DNA from: an uncultured Pelagibacteraceae bacterium
GTDB lineage: Bacteria; Pseudomonadota; Alphaproteobacteria; Pelagibacterales; AG-422-B15
Direction of reading: 5' to 3'
Length of the DNA: 64,000 bases
Assembly (NCBI GenBank): GCA_902622985.1
Contig: CACNSH010000001.1
Span: forward strand, 128,036-192,035
Numbering within the stretch: the first letter of the stretch is position 1; the number at the start of each line of letters is the position of its first letter. Positions 40,894 through 50,222 of the stretch are shown in pieces. A program made the position numbers and the translations under genes. The notes under the pieces are model-generated. The model saw nothing but the letters and a program-made list of their open reading frames with translations. It was not told the origin of the DNA and did no database searches.

Positions 40894-42117
40894 GTCCTGT
40901 ATGCTGCATTGATATCAACATATTTGTGAGAAAAATCACATGTTTGTGTTTCGTAAGAATAATTACCTTGTCCAAGATAAAGTTTTAGATCAATTTCTTT
41001 GCTTGCCATATATTTTTTTAATTTTTGTAAATTTAATTTTTTATACTCTGCTCCGTTAGCAACAACTATTTGTTTACCTATATAAATCTTAAGTTTTTTT
41101 TGGGTCTACTTTTTCATATGTTTTACCAATCGCCATTACAATTCTCCCCCAATTTGGATCATTTCCGTAAAAAGCTGTTTTTACAAGTGGGGAATTTGCG
41201 ACTGCCTTGGCAATTCTTTTTGCCTGCGGTGAATTTTTAGCACTTTCAACTTTTATATTTATTAATTTTGTTGCACCTTCTCCATCTCTTACAATTTGTT
41301 CCGCTAAATATTTAACAACAGGAAGTAAAGAGTTTTTTATTTTTAATATTCTCTTATCTTTTATTGATGAAATCTTATTTTTTAATGAAACACTATTAGT
41401 GCTAGTCATAATTACAGTATCATTTGTAGATTCATCTCCATCAACAGTTATTTGATTGAATGACTTATCTACAAGATCTTTTAATAATTTCTGTAAAATA
41501 TTTTGAGGTATTAAACAATCTATAAAAATAAATCCCAACATTGTTGCCATGTTTGGCTCTATCATTCCAGACCCTTTCGCAATCCCTGTGATTGTGATTG
41601 TTTTGTTTTCGATCATTGTTTTTACAGAAATTGCTTTTGGAAAAGTATCGGTTGTCATAATTGATTGAGCTGCTTGTAACCAATTATTAGTTTTTGATTT
41701 ATCTTTTTTTAATGTATTTACTATTTTATTTTCAGGAAATTTTTCCCCAATAACACCTGTAGATGCGAAAAATATCTTCTTAACTGAGACTTTGAATTTA
41801 TTAGAAACAAAGTTACTTATTTTCGTTAACGCATTAATACCTGCCTGGCCTGTAAAAGTGTTTGCATTTCCTGAATTAACAATCAATGCTTCTATTTCTT
41901 TATTTTTTAAATTTTTTTTGTTCCAGTCCAGTGTGCATGATCTTAATGATGACTTTGTAAAAACTTCAGCAACCGAGGTTTTATTCTTGAAAAGAAATAA
42001 AGCTAAATCCAGTCGTTTCTTGTTATACAAGCCTGCAGAATATACATACAATTCAATGCCTTTAATCTGATTAATCTTTCCAATACTTTTTGGCGCTAAA
42101 GGTGATTTTTTTAACAT
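40890..42117 (-). CDS. argJ: ArgJ: glutamate N-acetyltransferase, frame interrupted at an A8 tract
   Basis: The bifunctional ornithine/glutamate N-acetyltransferase of arginine synthesis. From the ATG at 42,115-42,117 (MLKKSPLAPKS) the main frame shows the self-cleavage site GSGMIEPNMATMLGF and NDPNWGRIVMAIGK, then stops at 41,089 after VDPKKT. A second frame from about 41,101 to 40,890 reads KLKIYIGKQIVVANG and ends HKYVDINAAYRT, the normal ArgJ C-terminus. The join lies on eight A's (coding strand, 41,094-41,101); seven would restore one 410-residue protein. The ArgJ stop then overlaps the mutT start. Either a sequence error, a slippage site or a real mutation. Confidence 0.85.
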
Positions 42118-42225
42118 TTTCAGAACAATCAAATATGAGTGATTTAAGTAATTTTATCTTAATTGGTGTTAGTATTTAATGTATAAATGCTTGCAATTAA
42201 ATAGAAAATACAAATATCTACTCAA

Positions 42226-44829
42226 ATGTTAAAAGTTAACTCATTTTTCAGCACAATTTTTAGCCGAAGCGAAAAGAAGAAATTAGCGGAATTTCAACGT
42301 ACTGTACAATTAATTAATGATTTGGAGCCTGAAATTGAAAAGCTATCTCAAGATACACTTCTTAAAAGAATTTCAGAGATTAAATCTGAAATATCAAATG
42401 GGGAGAAAATTGATGACTATTTAGTAGAGTCTTTTGCAATGGTGCGTGAGGCTTCCAAAAGAACGCTTGGTCAAAGGCATTTTGATGTTCAATTAATTGG
42501 AGGAATGGTTTTGCACAATGGTGGAATTGCAGAGATGAAGACTGGCGAGGGAAAAACACTTGTTTCTACTTTGGCAGCTTTTCTGAATTCATTATCTAAT
42601 AATGGTGTGCATATAGTGACTGTAAATGATTATCTTGCAAAACGTGATGCTGAATGGATGGGTTCTATATTCAATTATTTGGGCCTGTCTGTAGGATGTT
42701 TAACGAATGATGTCGAAGGAGCTGATGACAGAAAGAAGCAATATGATTGCGATATTACATACGGTACAAATAATGAATTTGGTTTTGATTATTTAAGAGA
42801 CAACCTTAGATTGATGAAAAAAAATATGGTTCAAAGAACGCATAATTTTTGCATTGTTGATGAAGTTGATAGCATATTAATTGATGAGTCGAGAACACCT
42901 CTAGTTATTTCTGGAGCTATAGAGGATAAAACAACGCTTTACAATTCAATAAATAAAATTATTCCTTTTATTGATGAGAATGATTTTGAAATTGATGAAA
43001 AATCAAAAACTGCAAATTTAACCGATGCTGGAATTGACAAGGCAGAGATCATACTCAAAGAAAGAAAAATAATCAATGAAGGCACTTTATATGATATTTC
43101 AAATGTAGCAGTGGTTCACCATATTAACCAAGCATTGAGAGCAAATAAACTGTTTGAAAAAGATAGAGATTATATCGTTAAATCTGGAAGTGTAATTATT
43201 GTTGATGAATTTACTGGAAGAACAATGGAGGGCAGAAGATATGGGGATGGGCTTCATCAAGCGATTGAAGCGAAAGAAAATGTTAAAGTTCAGAACGAGA
43301 GTCAAACTTTAGCATCCATCACATATCAAAATTATTTTAGATTATATAATAAAATTTCTGGCATGACTGGAACTGCACTTACAGAAGCAGAAGAATTTGC
43401 TGATATTTATAACTTATCAGTTATTGAGATACCAACAAATGTAGCAATTTCTAGAATCGATAATCAGGATGAGATTTACAGAACAAAGGATGAAAAATAC
43501 AATGCAATCGTAGAACAAGTTAAAAAATGTAATAAAAAAAATCAGCCTGTTTTAGTTGGAACTACAAGTATTGAAAAGTCGGAAGAAATATCAAAAAAAC
43601 TACGAAATAACAAAATTAGGCATGAAGTTCTAAATGCAAAGCATCATGAACAAGAAGCAAAAATTATTGCAAATGCTGGAGAGCCTGGAGCTGTTACAAT
43701 AGCAACAAATATGGCAGGAAGAGGTACAGATATACAACTTGGTGGCAATTATGAATTTAGTTCTAATCAAACAAATGGGGAAGAGGAAGCTAAGAAACTT
43801 CTTGCAAAGATTTTAATAAATAAAAATGAGGTATTGGAAGCTGGGGGTCTTTATGTTATTGGCAGTGAGAGACACGAAAGCAGAAGAATAGATAATCAGC
43901 TAAGAGGAAGATCTGGTAGGCAAGGAGACCCCGGTGAAACAAAATTCTTCATTAGTTTAGAAGACGACCTAATGCGAATCTTTGGATCAGAAAAAATAGA
44001 TAATGTATTAAAAAGCCTGGGATTAAAAGAAGGAGAGTCGATAAAACATGCTTGGATCTCAAAAGCACTTGAAAGAGCTCAAAAAAAAGTAGAAGGAAGA
44101 AATTTTGATATACGAAAAACACTGCTTAAATTTGATGATGTACTAAACGATCAGAGAAAAACAATATTTGATCAAAGACTAGAACTAATGAATGCAGAGA
44201 ATATTGCTGAGATTGCAAATGACATGCAGTACGATGTTGCTGATGCGATTATTGATCGCCATTGTCCAGAGAAATCATACGCAGATCAATGGAACATAAA
44301 TGATCTACAAGCTGAAATAAATCAAAATTTTGCCTCAGAAATTAAGCTTGATATTAAAAATACAGATATCGAAATAGATCAAAAATATTTGAGAGAAAAA
44401 GTGTATGAGCTCATTAATAAAAATACAATTAGTAGAAAAGGAAATCATTCAACAGAGGCTATCAATTCTGCAGAACGTATGGTCTTACTAAAAATCTTAG
44501 ATGATAAGTGGAAGGATCATATAAATAATTTAGAACAACTTAGATCAACTATAGGTTTAAGAGGGTATGGTCAAAGAGATCCTCTAAATGAGTATAAAAA
44601 TGAAGCCTTTAGTTTATTTGAAAATCTACTTGATAGTTTAAAAGTTGATGTATCTAAAATATTTTCAAGAATGAAATTAAGAGAAAATACAAGCCAAAAT
44701 TTTGACGAGAGTAAGGGAACCCAGCGTTTAAATCAGAACGTGTCAAAAGAAAAAAAAATATCAAGAAATTCACCTTGTCCCTGTGGATCAGGAAAAAAGT
44801 ATAAACACTGTCACGGAAATATTAATTAG
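42226..44829 (+). CDS. secA: SecA preprotein translocase ATPase
   Basis: An 867-residue SecA. MKTGEGKTLVSTLA is Walker A, VDEVDSILIDE the Walker B/DEAD-like box, and DNQLRGRSGRQGDPG the second helicase motif. The C-terminus NSPCPCGSGKKYKHCHG is the zinc-binding SecB/lipid contact tail. It drives export of proteins through SecYEG. Length is typical (850-910). It is divergent from argJ and overlaps the accA 3' end by 4 bp (convergent). Confidence 0.96.
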   Translation: MLKVNSFFSTIFSRSEKKKLAEFQRTVQLINDLEPEIEKLSQDTLLKRISEIKSEISNGEKIDDYLVESFAMVREASKRTLGQRHFDVQLIGGMVLHNGGIAEMKTGEGKTLVSTLAAFLNSLSNNGVHIVTVNDYLAKRDAEWMGSIFNYLGLSVGCLTNDVEGADDRKKQYDCDITYGTNNEFGFDYLRDNLRLMKKNMVQRTHNFCIVDEVDSILIDESRTPLVISGAIEDKTTLYNSINKIIPFIDENDFEIDEKSKTANLTDAGIDKAEIILKERKIINEGTLYDISNVAVVHHINQALRANKLFEKDRDYIVKSGSVIIVDEFTGRTMEGRRYGDGLHQAIEAKENVKVQNESQTLASITYQNYFRLYNKISGMTGTALTEAEEFADIYNLSVIEIPTNVAISRIDNQDEIYRTKDEKYNAIVEQVKKCNKKNQPVLVGTTSIEKSEEISKKLRNNKIRHEVLNAKHHEQEAKIIANAGEPGAVTIATNMAGRGTDIQLGGNYEFSSNQTNGEEEAKKLLAKILINKNEVLEAGGLYVIGSERHESRRIDNQLRGRSGRQGDPGETKFFISLEDDLMRIFGSEKIDNVLKSLGLKEGESIKHAWISKALERAQKKVEGRNFDIRKTLLKFDDVLNDQRKTIFDQRLELMNAENIAEIANDMQYDVADAIIDRHCPEKSYADQWNINDLQAEINQNFASEIKLDIKNTDIEIDQKYLREKVYELINKNTISRKGNHSTEAINSAERMVLLKILDDKWKDHINNLEQLRSTIGLRGYGQRDPLNEYKNEAFSLFENLLDSLKVDVSKIFSRMKLRENTSQNFDESKGTQRLNQNVSKEKKISRNSPCPCGSGKKYKHCHGNIN

Positions 44830-45932
44830 ATTAAATAGTATATAAGAGCGATACAGAATAATACTATTAAAACAATTGAAAAGGTCTTTAGAAAAAGGCT
44901 TGAGAACTTATTTATATTTTTAGTTTTTCCATACTTAGCATTTAGCACTGAATTTGCTGGGGTGATCTTATCACTAAATAAACCAGATCTTCCAATTTGA
45001 AGATATCTCTCTTGCCTTGCGTGTTTTAAATCATTACCATGCTGATTTGAGAGCAAATTTAAATATTTTTCAATTTCGTCACCAACAGTTTCAATTGCCC
45101 GATGAGGATTTCTATGTGCGCCGCCTGTAGGCTCTTTAACAATTTCGTCAATTACATCAATTTTTAGCATATCTTCTGCTGTTAGTTTAAGGGCTGATGC
45201 CGCTTCAACAGTTTTTGCATTATCTTTCCATAAAATTGAAGAGCAACCCTCTGGAGAAATTACTGAATAAATAGAGTTTTCCAACATGAGGACAGTATTT
45301 CCTGTACCAATAGCAACTGCACCGCCTGATCCTCCTTCACCAATTATTATTGCTATAATAGGAACACCTAATGACAAACAACACTCAGTTGTTTTTGCTA
45401 TTGCTTCAGACTGCCCCCGCTGTTCAGCTCCTACTCCAGGGTAAGCACCAGGAGTGTCTACGAAGGAAATTACTGGAATGTCAAAATCCTCTGCGAGTTT
45501 CATTAATCTTTGAGCTTTCCTGTATCCCTCAGGCCTAGGCATTCCAAAATTATGTTCAATTCTTGATGTAGTATCGTGTCCCTTTTCATGACCAATAACC
45601 AATACTGTTTTACCTCTAAATTTTCCAAACCCCCCAAGAATGGCTTTATCTTCTGAAAAAAAACGATCACCTGATAATGGAAAAAAATCCTCAATTAGAT
45701 TTTGAATATATTCTCTAGTTTTTGGTCGTTGAGGATGTCTTGCAACAAGTGTCCTTTGCCAAGGTGATATTGAAGAATATATCTTTTTATAAGTTTCATT
45801 TATTTTTTCTTCAACTTGCGTAATTTCTTCAAGAAGATTATCTGATGGAGCATTATCATTTAAGCTTTTGAGCTCATGAACCTTATTGTCAAGTTGTTCG
45901 ATGGGCTTTTCAAACTCAAGATAGGTGTTCAT
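44826..45932 (-). CDS. accA: AccA: acetyl-CoA carboxylase carboxyltransferase alpha, with C-terminal membrane segment
   Basis: A 368-residue carboxyltransferase alpha subunit. PGAYPGVGAEQRGQSEAIA and IGEGGSGGAVAIGTGN are the family motifs that bind carboxybiotin/acetyl-CoA with AccD to make malonyl-CoA. The family normally ends near residue 316-320 (here YLQIGRSG). This one continues about 52 residues and finishes with a strongly hydrophobic helix (about 346-368, TFSIVLIVLFCIALIYYLI). I know of no standard AccA with such a tail. It could anchor the enzyme at the inner membrane. The start MNTYLEFEKPIEQLDNKV is conventional. Confidence 0.9.
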   Translation of the reverse strand: MNTYLEFEKPIEQLDNKVHELKSLNDNAPSDNLLEEITQVEEKINETYKKIYSSISPWQRTLVARHPQRPKTREYIQNLIEDFFPLSGDRFFSEDKAILGGFGKFRGKTVLVIGHEKGHDTTSRIEHNFGMPRPEGYRKAQRLMKLAEDFDIPVISFVDTPGAYPGVGAEQRGQSEAIAKTTECCLSLGVPIIAIIIGEGGSGGAVAIGTGNTVLMLENSIYSVISPEGCSSILWKDNAKTVEAASALKLTAEDMLKIDVIDEIVKEPTGGAHRNPHRAIETVGDEIEKYLNLLSNQHGNDLKHARQERYLQIGRSGLFSDKITPANSVLNAKYGKTKNINKFSSLFLKTFSIVLIVLFCIALIYYLI

Positions 45933-45943
45933 TTAATAATAAA

Positions 45944-46924
45944 TTATTTACTTAGAGTTTCTATTAATTTTGTTTGTTCGATAATTTGCTCAGCTTGCCT
46001 TATTGAAGCGGCGTCTATTAATTTTCCATTTAGTGTAGCAGCGCCTGCGCCTGACTCCTGTGCTTTTTTCATCGCTTCAAGAATATCTCTGGCTTTTTGT
46101 ACTTCTTTTTCCGGTAGTGTGAATACCTCATTTGCAAGATCTACCTGACTAGGATGAATTGCCCATTTTCCCTCGCATCCAAGAATTGCTGTTCTTCTTG
46201 CGTGAGACTTAAAACCTTCTGGATCTGAAAAATCGCCAAAAGGACCGTCAATAATCCTTACGCCATGAGCCCTTCCAATAGTTGTCATTTTTGATATTGG
46301 ATAGTGCCACATATCATTCCAGTGAGTTTTTCTCTCTCCATCAATTTCATCAGTTAATATTGAATAGTCTTGATTAGATCCGCCGATATTTGTTGTTCGC
46401 ATTCTAACTGATGCTGCATAATCAGCGTAACCAAAATGGAGAGATTCAATTCTTTTACTTCCAGTTAAGATCTTATCCAGGTTTGTTATTCCCATTGATG
46501 TTTCAACTATAAGTTCAAAGCCTATTTTCTTTTGTCTTTGAGTTTTATCTTCTATTTGCGTCACTAACATATCAATCGCATAAACATCCTCTGGAACACC
46601 AACTTTTGGTATCATGATTAAATCTAATCGCTCACCACCATTTTCCATTAAGTCAACAACATCTCTGTAACAATAATGAGTATCCAATCCATTAATTCTT
46701 ACTGAAATAGTTTTTTTCCCAAAATCATGATTGTTTAGTGCTTTGATTACATTTTCTTTTGCTTGTTCCTTATCTTGCGGTGCCACAGCATCCTCAAGAT
46801 CTAAACAGATTATATCTGCATTACTTGCTGAAGCTTTCTCAAACAAATCTGGCTTTGACCCTGGAACAAATAACTGAGATCTATTTATTCTTATAGTGTT
46901 AGAGGGTACGGGCGTGAAACTCAT
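45944..46924 (-). CDS. mcl1: L-malyl-CoA/beta-methylmalyl-CoA lyase
   Basis: A 326-residue HpcH/HpaI aldolase-type enzyme. RSQLFVPGSKPDLFEKA, DLEDAVAPQDK, IPKVGVPEDVYAIDML and GKWAIHPSQVDLANEVFT match Mcl1 closely. It cleaves malyl-CoA to glyoxylate and acetyl-CoA, or methylmalyl-CoA to glyoxylate and propionyl-CoA, or runs in the reverse direction. With mutB/meaB 10 kb away it fits glyoxylate and propionate carbon flow. Citrate-lyase beta is a relative, but the length and motifs favour the malyl-CoA lyase. Confidence 0.85.
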   Translation of the reverse strand: MSFTPVPSNTIRINRSQLFVPGSKPDLFEKASASNADIICLDLEDAVAPQDKEQAKENVIKALNNHDFGKKTISVRINGLDTHYCYRDVVDLMENGGERLDLIMIPKVGVPEDVYAIDMLVTQIEDKTQRQKKIGFELIVETSMGITNLDKILTGSKRIESLHFGYADYAASVRMRTTNIGGSNQDYSILTDEIDGERKTHWNDMWHYPISKMTTIGRAHGVRIIDGPFGDFSDPEGFKSHARRTAILGCEGKWAIHPSQVDLANEVFTLPEKEVQKARDILEAMKKAQESGAGAATLNGKLIDAASIRQAEQIIEQTKLIETLSK

Positions 46925-46977
46925 TTTGTTGGTTTATCATCATAAAATCTTCTTTTCAAGGACAACTTGAATTACAA

Positions 46978-47904
46978 TTATTCTTTGAATACCTTAGATA
47001 ATGGGTGATTATCTTCCACCGTACTTTTTAATCTATCGCTAAGAACATGAGTATAAATTTGTGTTGTAGATATATCTGAATGCCCAAGTAGCATTTGTAG
47101 TGATCTCAAATCCATTCCATTAGCAAGTAGATGTGATGCAAAGGCATGTCTTAGCTTGTGGGGGCTAACGTATTTTGCATCGATATTCGCTTCTTTGCAT
47201 AATACTTTTAAGAGTTGATGAAATCTTTGCCTTGAAATATGACCAAGCTTTGAATTTCTTGAAGGAAAAAGCCATTTGTCTTCATTTTTATCTGCATTTA
47301 AAAATTCTACTCTTACTTTTAGATACTTTTCTATTGTAGATAAAGTGTTTTGATCAACGGGCACAAGTCTTTCTTTATTTCCTTTACCTGTAACAAAAAT
47401 AAAATTTTCTTTTTCATGTAAAGATGACAATTTTAATTCAACTAGTTCAGAAACTCTTATTCCTGTTGCATATAATATTTCTATCATAGTGAATAGTCTC
47501 AATCCTTTAATAGAGTCATCATTTTTAGCTGTCTCTAATAGCCTATCTACCTGATCGTTTGTTAAAAAAATTGGTAGCTTAGAGTTTTTTTTGGGAATTG
47601 ATATTTGCGAGAATGGATTATCTTTCAGTATATTTTCAGTAACTAAAAAATCAAAAAAATGTCCTAACGAAGATAATTTCCTTAGGATTGTTGACCTCTC
47701 AAATCCTAAATCGTTCATCACTGAAATGTATTTTTCAATCGATTTTCTTGAAAATATTTGTACAGATGACTTGCTTGTTGTTTGTCTTTCTAAAAACTGA
47801 TTTATATCGCTTTTATAAGACTTAATCGTATTATTACTTAAACCTTTCTCAGATATCAGCGATTCTAAGAAATTCTCAATTATAGATTTTTCTATTTTTG
47901 GCAC
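46978..47904 (-). CDS. xerD: XerD-like tyrosine recombinase
   Basis: A 308-residue recombinase. N-terminal SAM-like DNA-binding part (LISEKGLSNNTIKSYKSDI). Catalytic residues: YATGIRVSELVE (Arg), HKLRHAFASHLL (His, Arg), LLGHSDISTTQIYTH (His, Tyr). XerD with XerC resolves chromosome dimers at dif near FtsK. The next gene upstream on the minus strand ends right next to it. A housekeeping role is likely; no integrase-type island borders are visible. Confidence 0.88.
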   Translation of the reverse strand: MPKIEKSIIENFLESLISEKGLSNNTIKSYKSDINQFLERQTTSKSSVQIFSRKSIEKYISVMNDLGFERSTILRKLSSLGHFFDFLVTENILKDNPFSQISIPKKNSKLPIFLTNDQVDRLLETAKNDDSIKGLRLFTMIEILYATGIRVSELVELKLSSLHEKENFIFVTGKGNKERLVPVDQNTLSTIEKYLKVRVEFLNADKNEDKWLFPSRNSKLGHISRQRFHQLLKVLCKEANIDAKYVSPHKLRHAFASHLLANGMDLRSLQMLLGHSDISTTQIYTHVLSDRLKSTVEDNHPLSKVFKE

Positions 47905-49634
47905 TATAAATTGTACTTTGAAAAATACTCTAATATATAATCTTGTGCGTAAGATTCATTAATCTCAAACAATCCATCTATTATAAGAAAAATAGAAAAC
48001 TCATCATTTTCATTAAAATTATCATCTCCATGCAATATGTTTAGCAAAATTATTTTCTCACCTATTTGGTTTTCAAGGGATTCAAAATAATTATGAAGCT
48101 TTATATTTGCAGTTATTGAGGAGACTTTATTTAATTCATTTGGAGTTTTCCAATAACTAATTTTTTTTGAATTTGTAATAAGTTCGTAATACTTAACAAT
48201 AATATTCTTCTGCCTATCAGAAAAACCTTTATGATCAATTAATTGATTTAAGTTAGTCTCTTTTATTGCTTTACCATTCGTCAATGAAAGATAAAACTTA
48301 GCTTTAGAAAGCTCTAATGCGTTTGAATTGAGATTCAATTGATTCACCCACTCATTGCACTTTTCTGGGTCATCATTTAGTATAAAGACTAGGCAAATGC
48401 TCGATGCATTATCGATATAATCTGATTTTGGTTGAACTATTTTTATTTTATCATAAATCATTAAAGACGCAGTTTCCAACATCCCATGAGCACTGAATAA
48501 ACTAACATATTTAGTTATATTATTTACTAAATCAGCCTGAGATGACGTTTTTCTCATATCCTTGAAGATTTTAATTCGCTCTAATAAGGCTGAATTATCC
48601 TCACCAGAGTTCTTAGAATTACTTAAATCAAAGGACTGGTAAATCTCCGCAAGGTATTTGTGCTCAATCAAACCTTTTTTGACAAGTTCTTCAGCAATTG
48701 AAATTTTTTTAAGGTTATTTTTCTTATAATTTAAAAAGTAAAATAATTTAAATTTTATTGGTGAATTTATGGTAATATATTTATCAATATCGACATTGTA
48801 TTTTTGTAATAAATTTAAATTAATTAGATTGATTTCCTTAATATTTTCAGCTTTAATTTCATCACTATAAATAATTTCAGATAATAAAGATAAATACTCT
48901 TCATCATAATTCTCATCATCTCTCATTAAAGAAATATTTAGATCAAGAGTTAATTTATTAGCTGACATTGCATTGCAAAATGATGCAAAATATAAATCGT
49001 TTAATCTTTCTGTAATTAAATAAGAGCTGCTATTACAAATTCTTTTGTATTGATTATAGATAAGTAAGTTATCTATCATTCCATCACTTAAAATATTGTT
49101 TATTTCATCACTATTTAGTAAGCTAAATAATTGAGATATATTTTCATAATAACCTCTTGAGATTAAAAAATTTGATTTAATATTTAAAAAAGATAATGAG
49201 TTATTATTTGATTTATCGGGCGGAGCTGCTGTAGTTAAGATTACATTTTTAACTAGGTTCGTAAGAGTTGAACTTGTACTTTCTACAGGAGCTATATTAA
49301 TTAAATATTCTATATCCTCTATATTAGACCCATCCCATAAATTAGCTTCAAATCCGCCATTAGTAGGATCATACAAACCTATAGCATCGGCTTTAGTGAA
49401 TAGAAAATTTTCCTGTTTTACGGTTTGATTAGTAAAGTTTACTGCTTCCTGCGTATTTGATTTTTTAACAGAGCTTTCAATTTCGCTTATAACACTGTTC
49501 TCTTGCCAAATTTCATATGGCTCTTGACCCAAATTACCTTCCGCCAAAACATCAATATTAATGAAAAATGAGCTTATAAGAGATAAACTAATGATATATA
49601 ATGTCACTTTATTACGAATGCTTTTATCAAACAT
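47904..49634 (-). CDS. Exported protein of unknown function, xerD-linked
   Basis: A 576-residue protein with an N-terminal signal (about 1-32, VTLYIISLSLISSFFINIDVLA), then a largely helical, Asn/Ser/Lys-rich body without repeats or catalytic motifs I can name. The position between xerD and divergent aroK is held by an uncharacterised large protein in many alphaproteobacteria, so it is probably a genuine periplasmic or envelope component. It starts 55 bp from aroK on the opposite strand and shares a base with the end of the next gene. Confidence 0.7.
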   Translation of the reverse strand: MFDKSIRNKVTLYIISLSLISSFFINIDVLAEGNLGQEPYEIWQENSVISEIESSVKKSNTQEAVNFTNQTVKQENFLFTKADAIGLYDPTNGGFEANLWDGSNIEDIEYLINIAPVESTSSTLTNLVKNVILTTAAPPDKSNNNSLSFLNIKSNFLISRGYYENISQLFSLLNSDEINNILSDGMIDNLLIYNQYKRICNSSSYLITERLNDLYFASFCNAMSANKLTLDLNISLMRDDENYDEEYLSLLSEIIYSDEIKAENIKEINLINLNLLQKYNVDIDKYITINSPIKFKLFYFLNYKKNNLKKISIAEELVKKGLIEHKYLAEIYQSFDLSNSKNSGEDNSALLERIKIFKDMRKTSSQADLVNNITKYVSLFSAHGMLETASLMIYDKIKIVQPKSDYIDNASSICLVFILNDDPEKCNEWVNQLNLNSNALELSKAKFYLSLTNGKAIKETNLNQLIDHKGFSDRQKNIIVKYYELITNSKKISYWKTPNELNKVSSITANIKLHNYFESLENQIGEKIILLNILHGDDNFNENDEFSIFLIIDGLFEINESYAQDYILEYFSKYNL

Positions 49635-49689
49635 ATTAATTTCTTTTAACAGAATATTTTAAAACTGTGAAATTTATTCACATTTAATA

Positions 49690-50220
49690 ATGTCAAAAAA
49701 AAGACTCTCTCAAACAAAAAAAAATATAGTTTTTCTAGGCCATATGGGCTCTGGTAAATCAACTATTGGTAGAGGTTTATCAAAAAAACTAGGCTTAGAT
49801 TTTTATGATACGGATAAAGAAATTGAAAAAGAAATGGGTCAAAAAATTGCAAAAATTTTTGATGAAAGTGGTGAAAGTATCTTCAGAAATATTGAGAAAA
49901 AAATTACTTTAAAATTACTAGATAAAAAAAACTCTATTATTGCACTAGGCGGAGGTGGTTTTGAAGATTTAAAAATAAGAAAGTTAATATTGAATAAATG
50001 TAATTCAATATGGCTAAAATGTGATTTGAATATTTTAGAAAAAAGATGTAAAGTATCAAAAAAGAGGCCCCTTTTATCTAATAAAAATATAAAAGCAGAA
50101 TTTGAAAGATTAAATAAAATTAGGCAGAAAAATTACTCAAAAGCTAAATTCACAATCGATGTGAGCAAAAAAAATAAATATCAAATAATTAAAGAAATTA
50201 CCGAAGCTTTAAAAATCTAA
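49690..50220 (+). CDS. aroK: Shikimate kinase
   Basis: A 176-residue P-loop kinase. LGHMGSGKSTIGRGLS is Walker A, FYDTDKEIE the shikimate-binding Asp region, and ALGGGGFED the Gly-rich loop. It phosphorylates shikimate at O3. The start is the ATG at 49,690; the N-terminus is lysine-rich. It is followed after 2 bp by aroB, the common aroKB operon. Confidence 0.92.
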   Translation: MSKKRLSQTKKNIVFLGHMGSGKSTIGRGLSKKLGLDFYDTDKEIEKEMGQKIAKIFDESGESIFRNIEKKITLKLLDKKNSIIALGGGGFEDLKIRKLILNKCNSIWLKCDLNILEKRCKVSKKRPLLSNKNIKAEFERLNKIRQKNYSKAKFTIDVSKKNKYQIIKEITEALKI

Positions 50221-50222
50221 TA

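Noticed and set aside
46978-47904. Tyrosine recombinase as an integrase of a mobile island
   Set aside because: The sequence and place next to the alphaproteobacterial unknown and aroK fit XerD; no att repeats or phage genes were seen.
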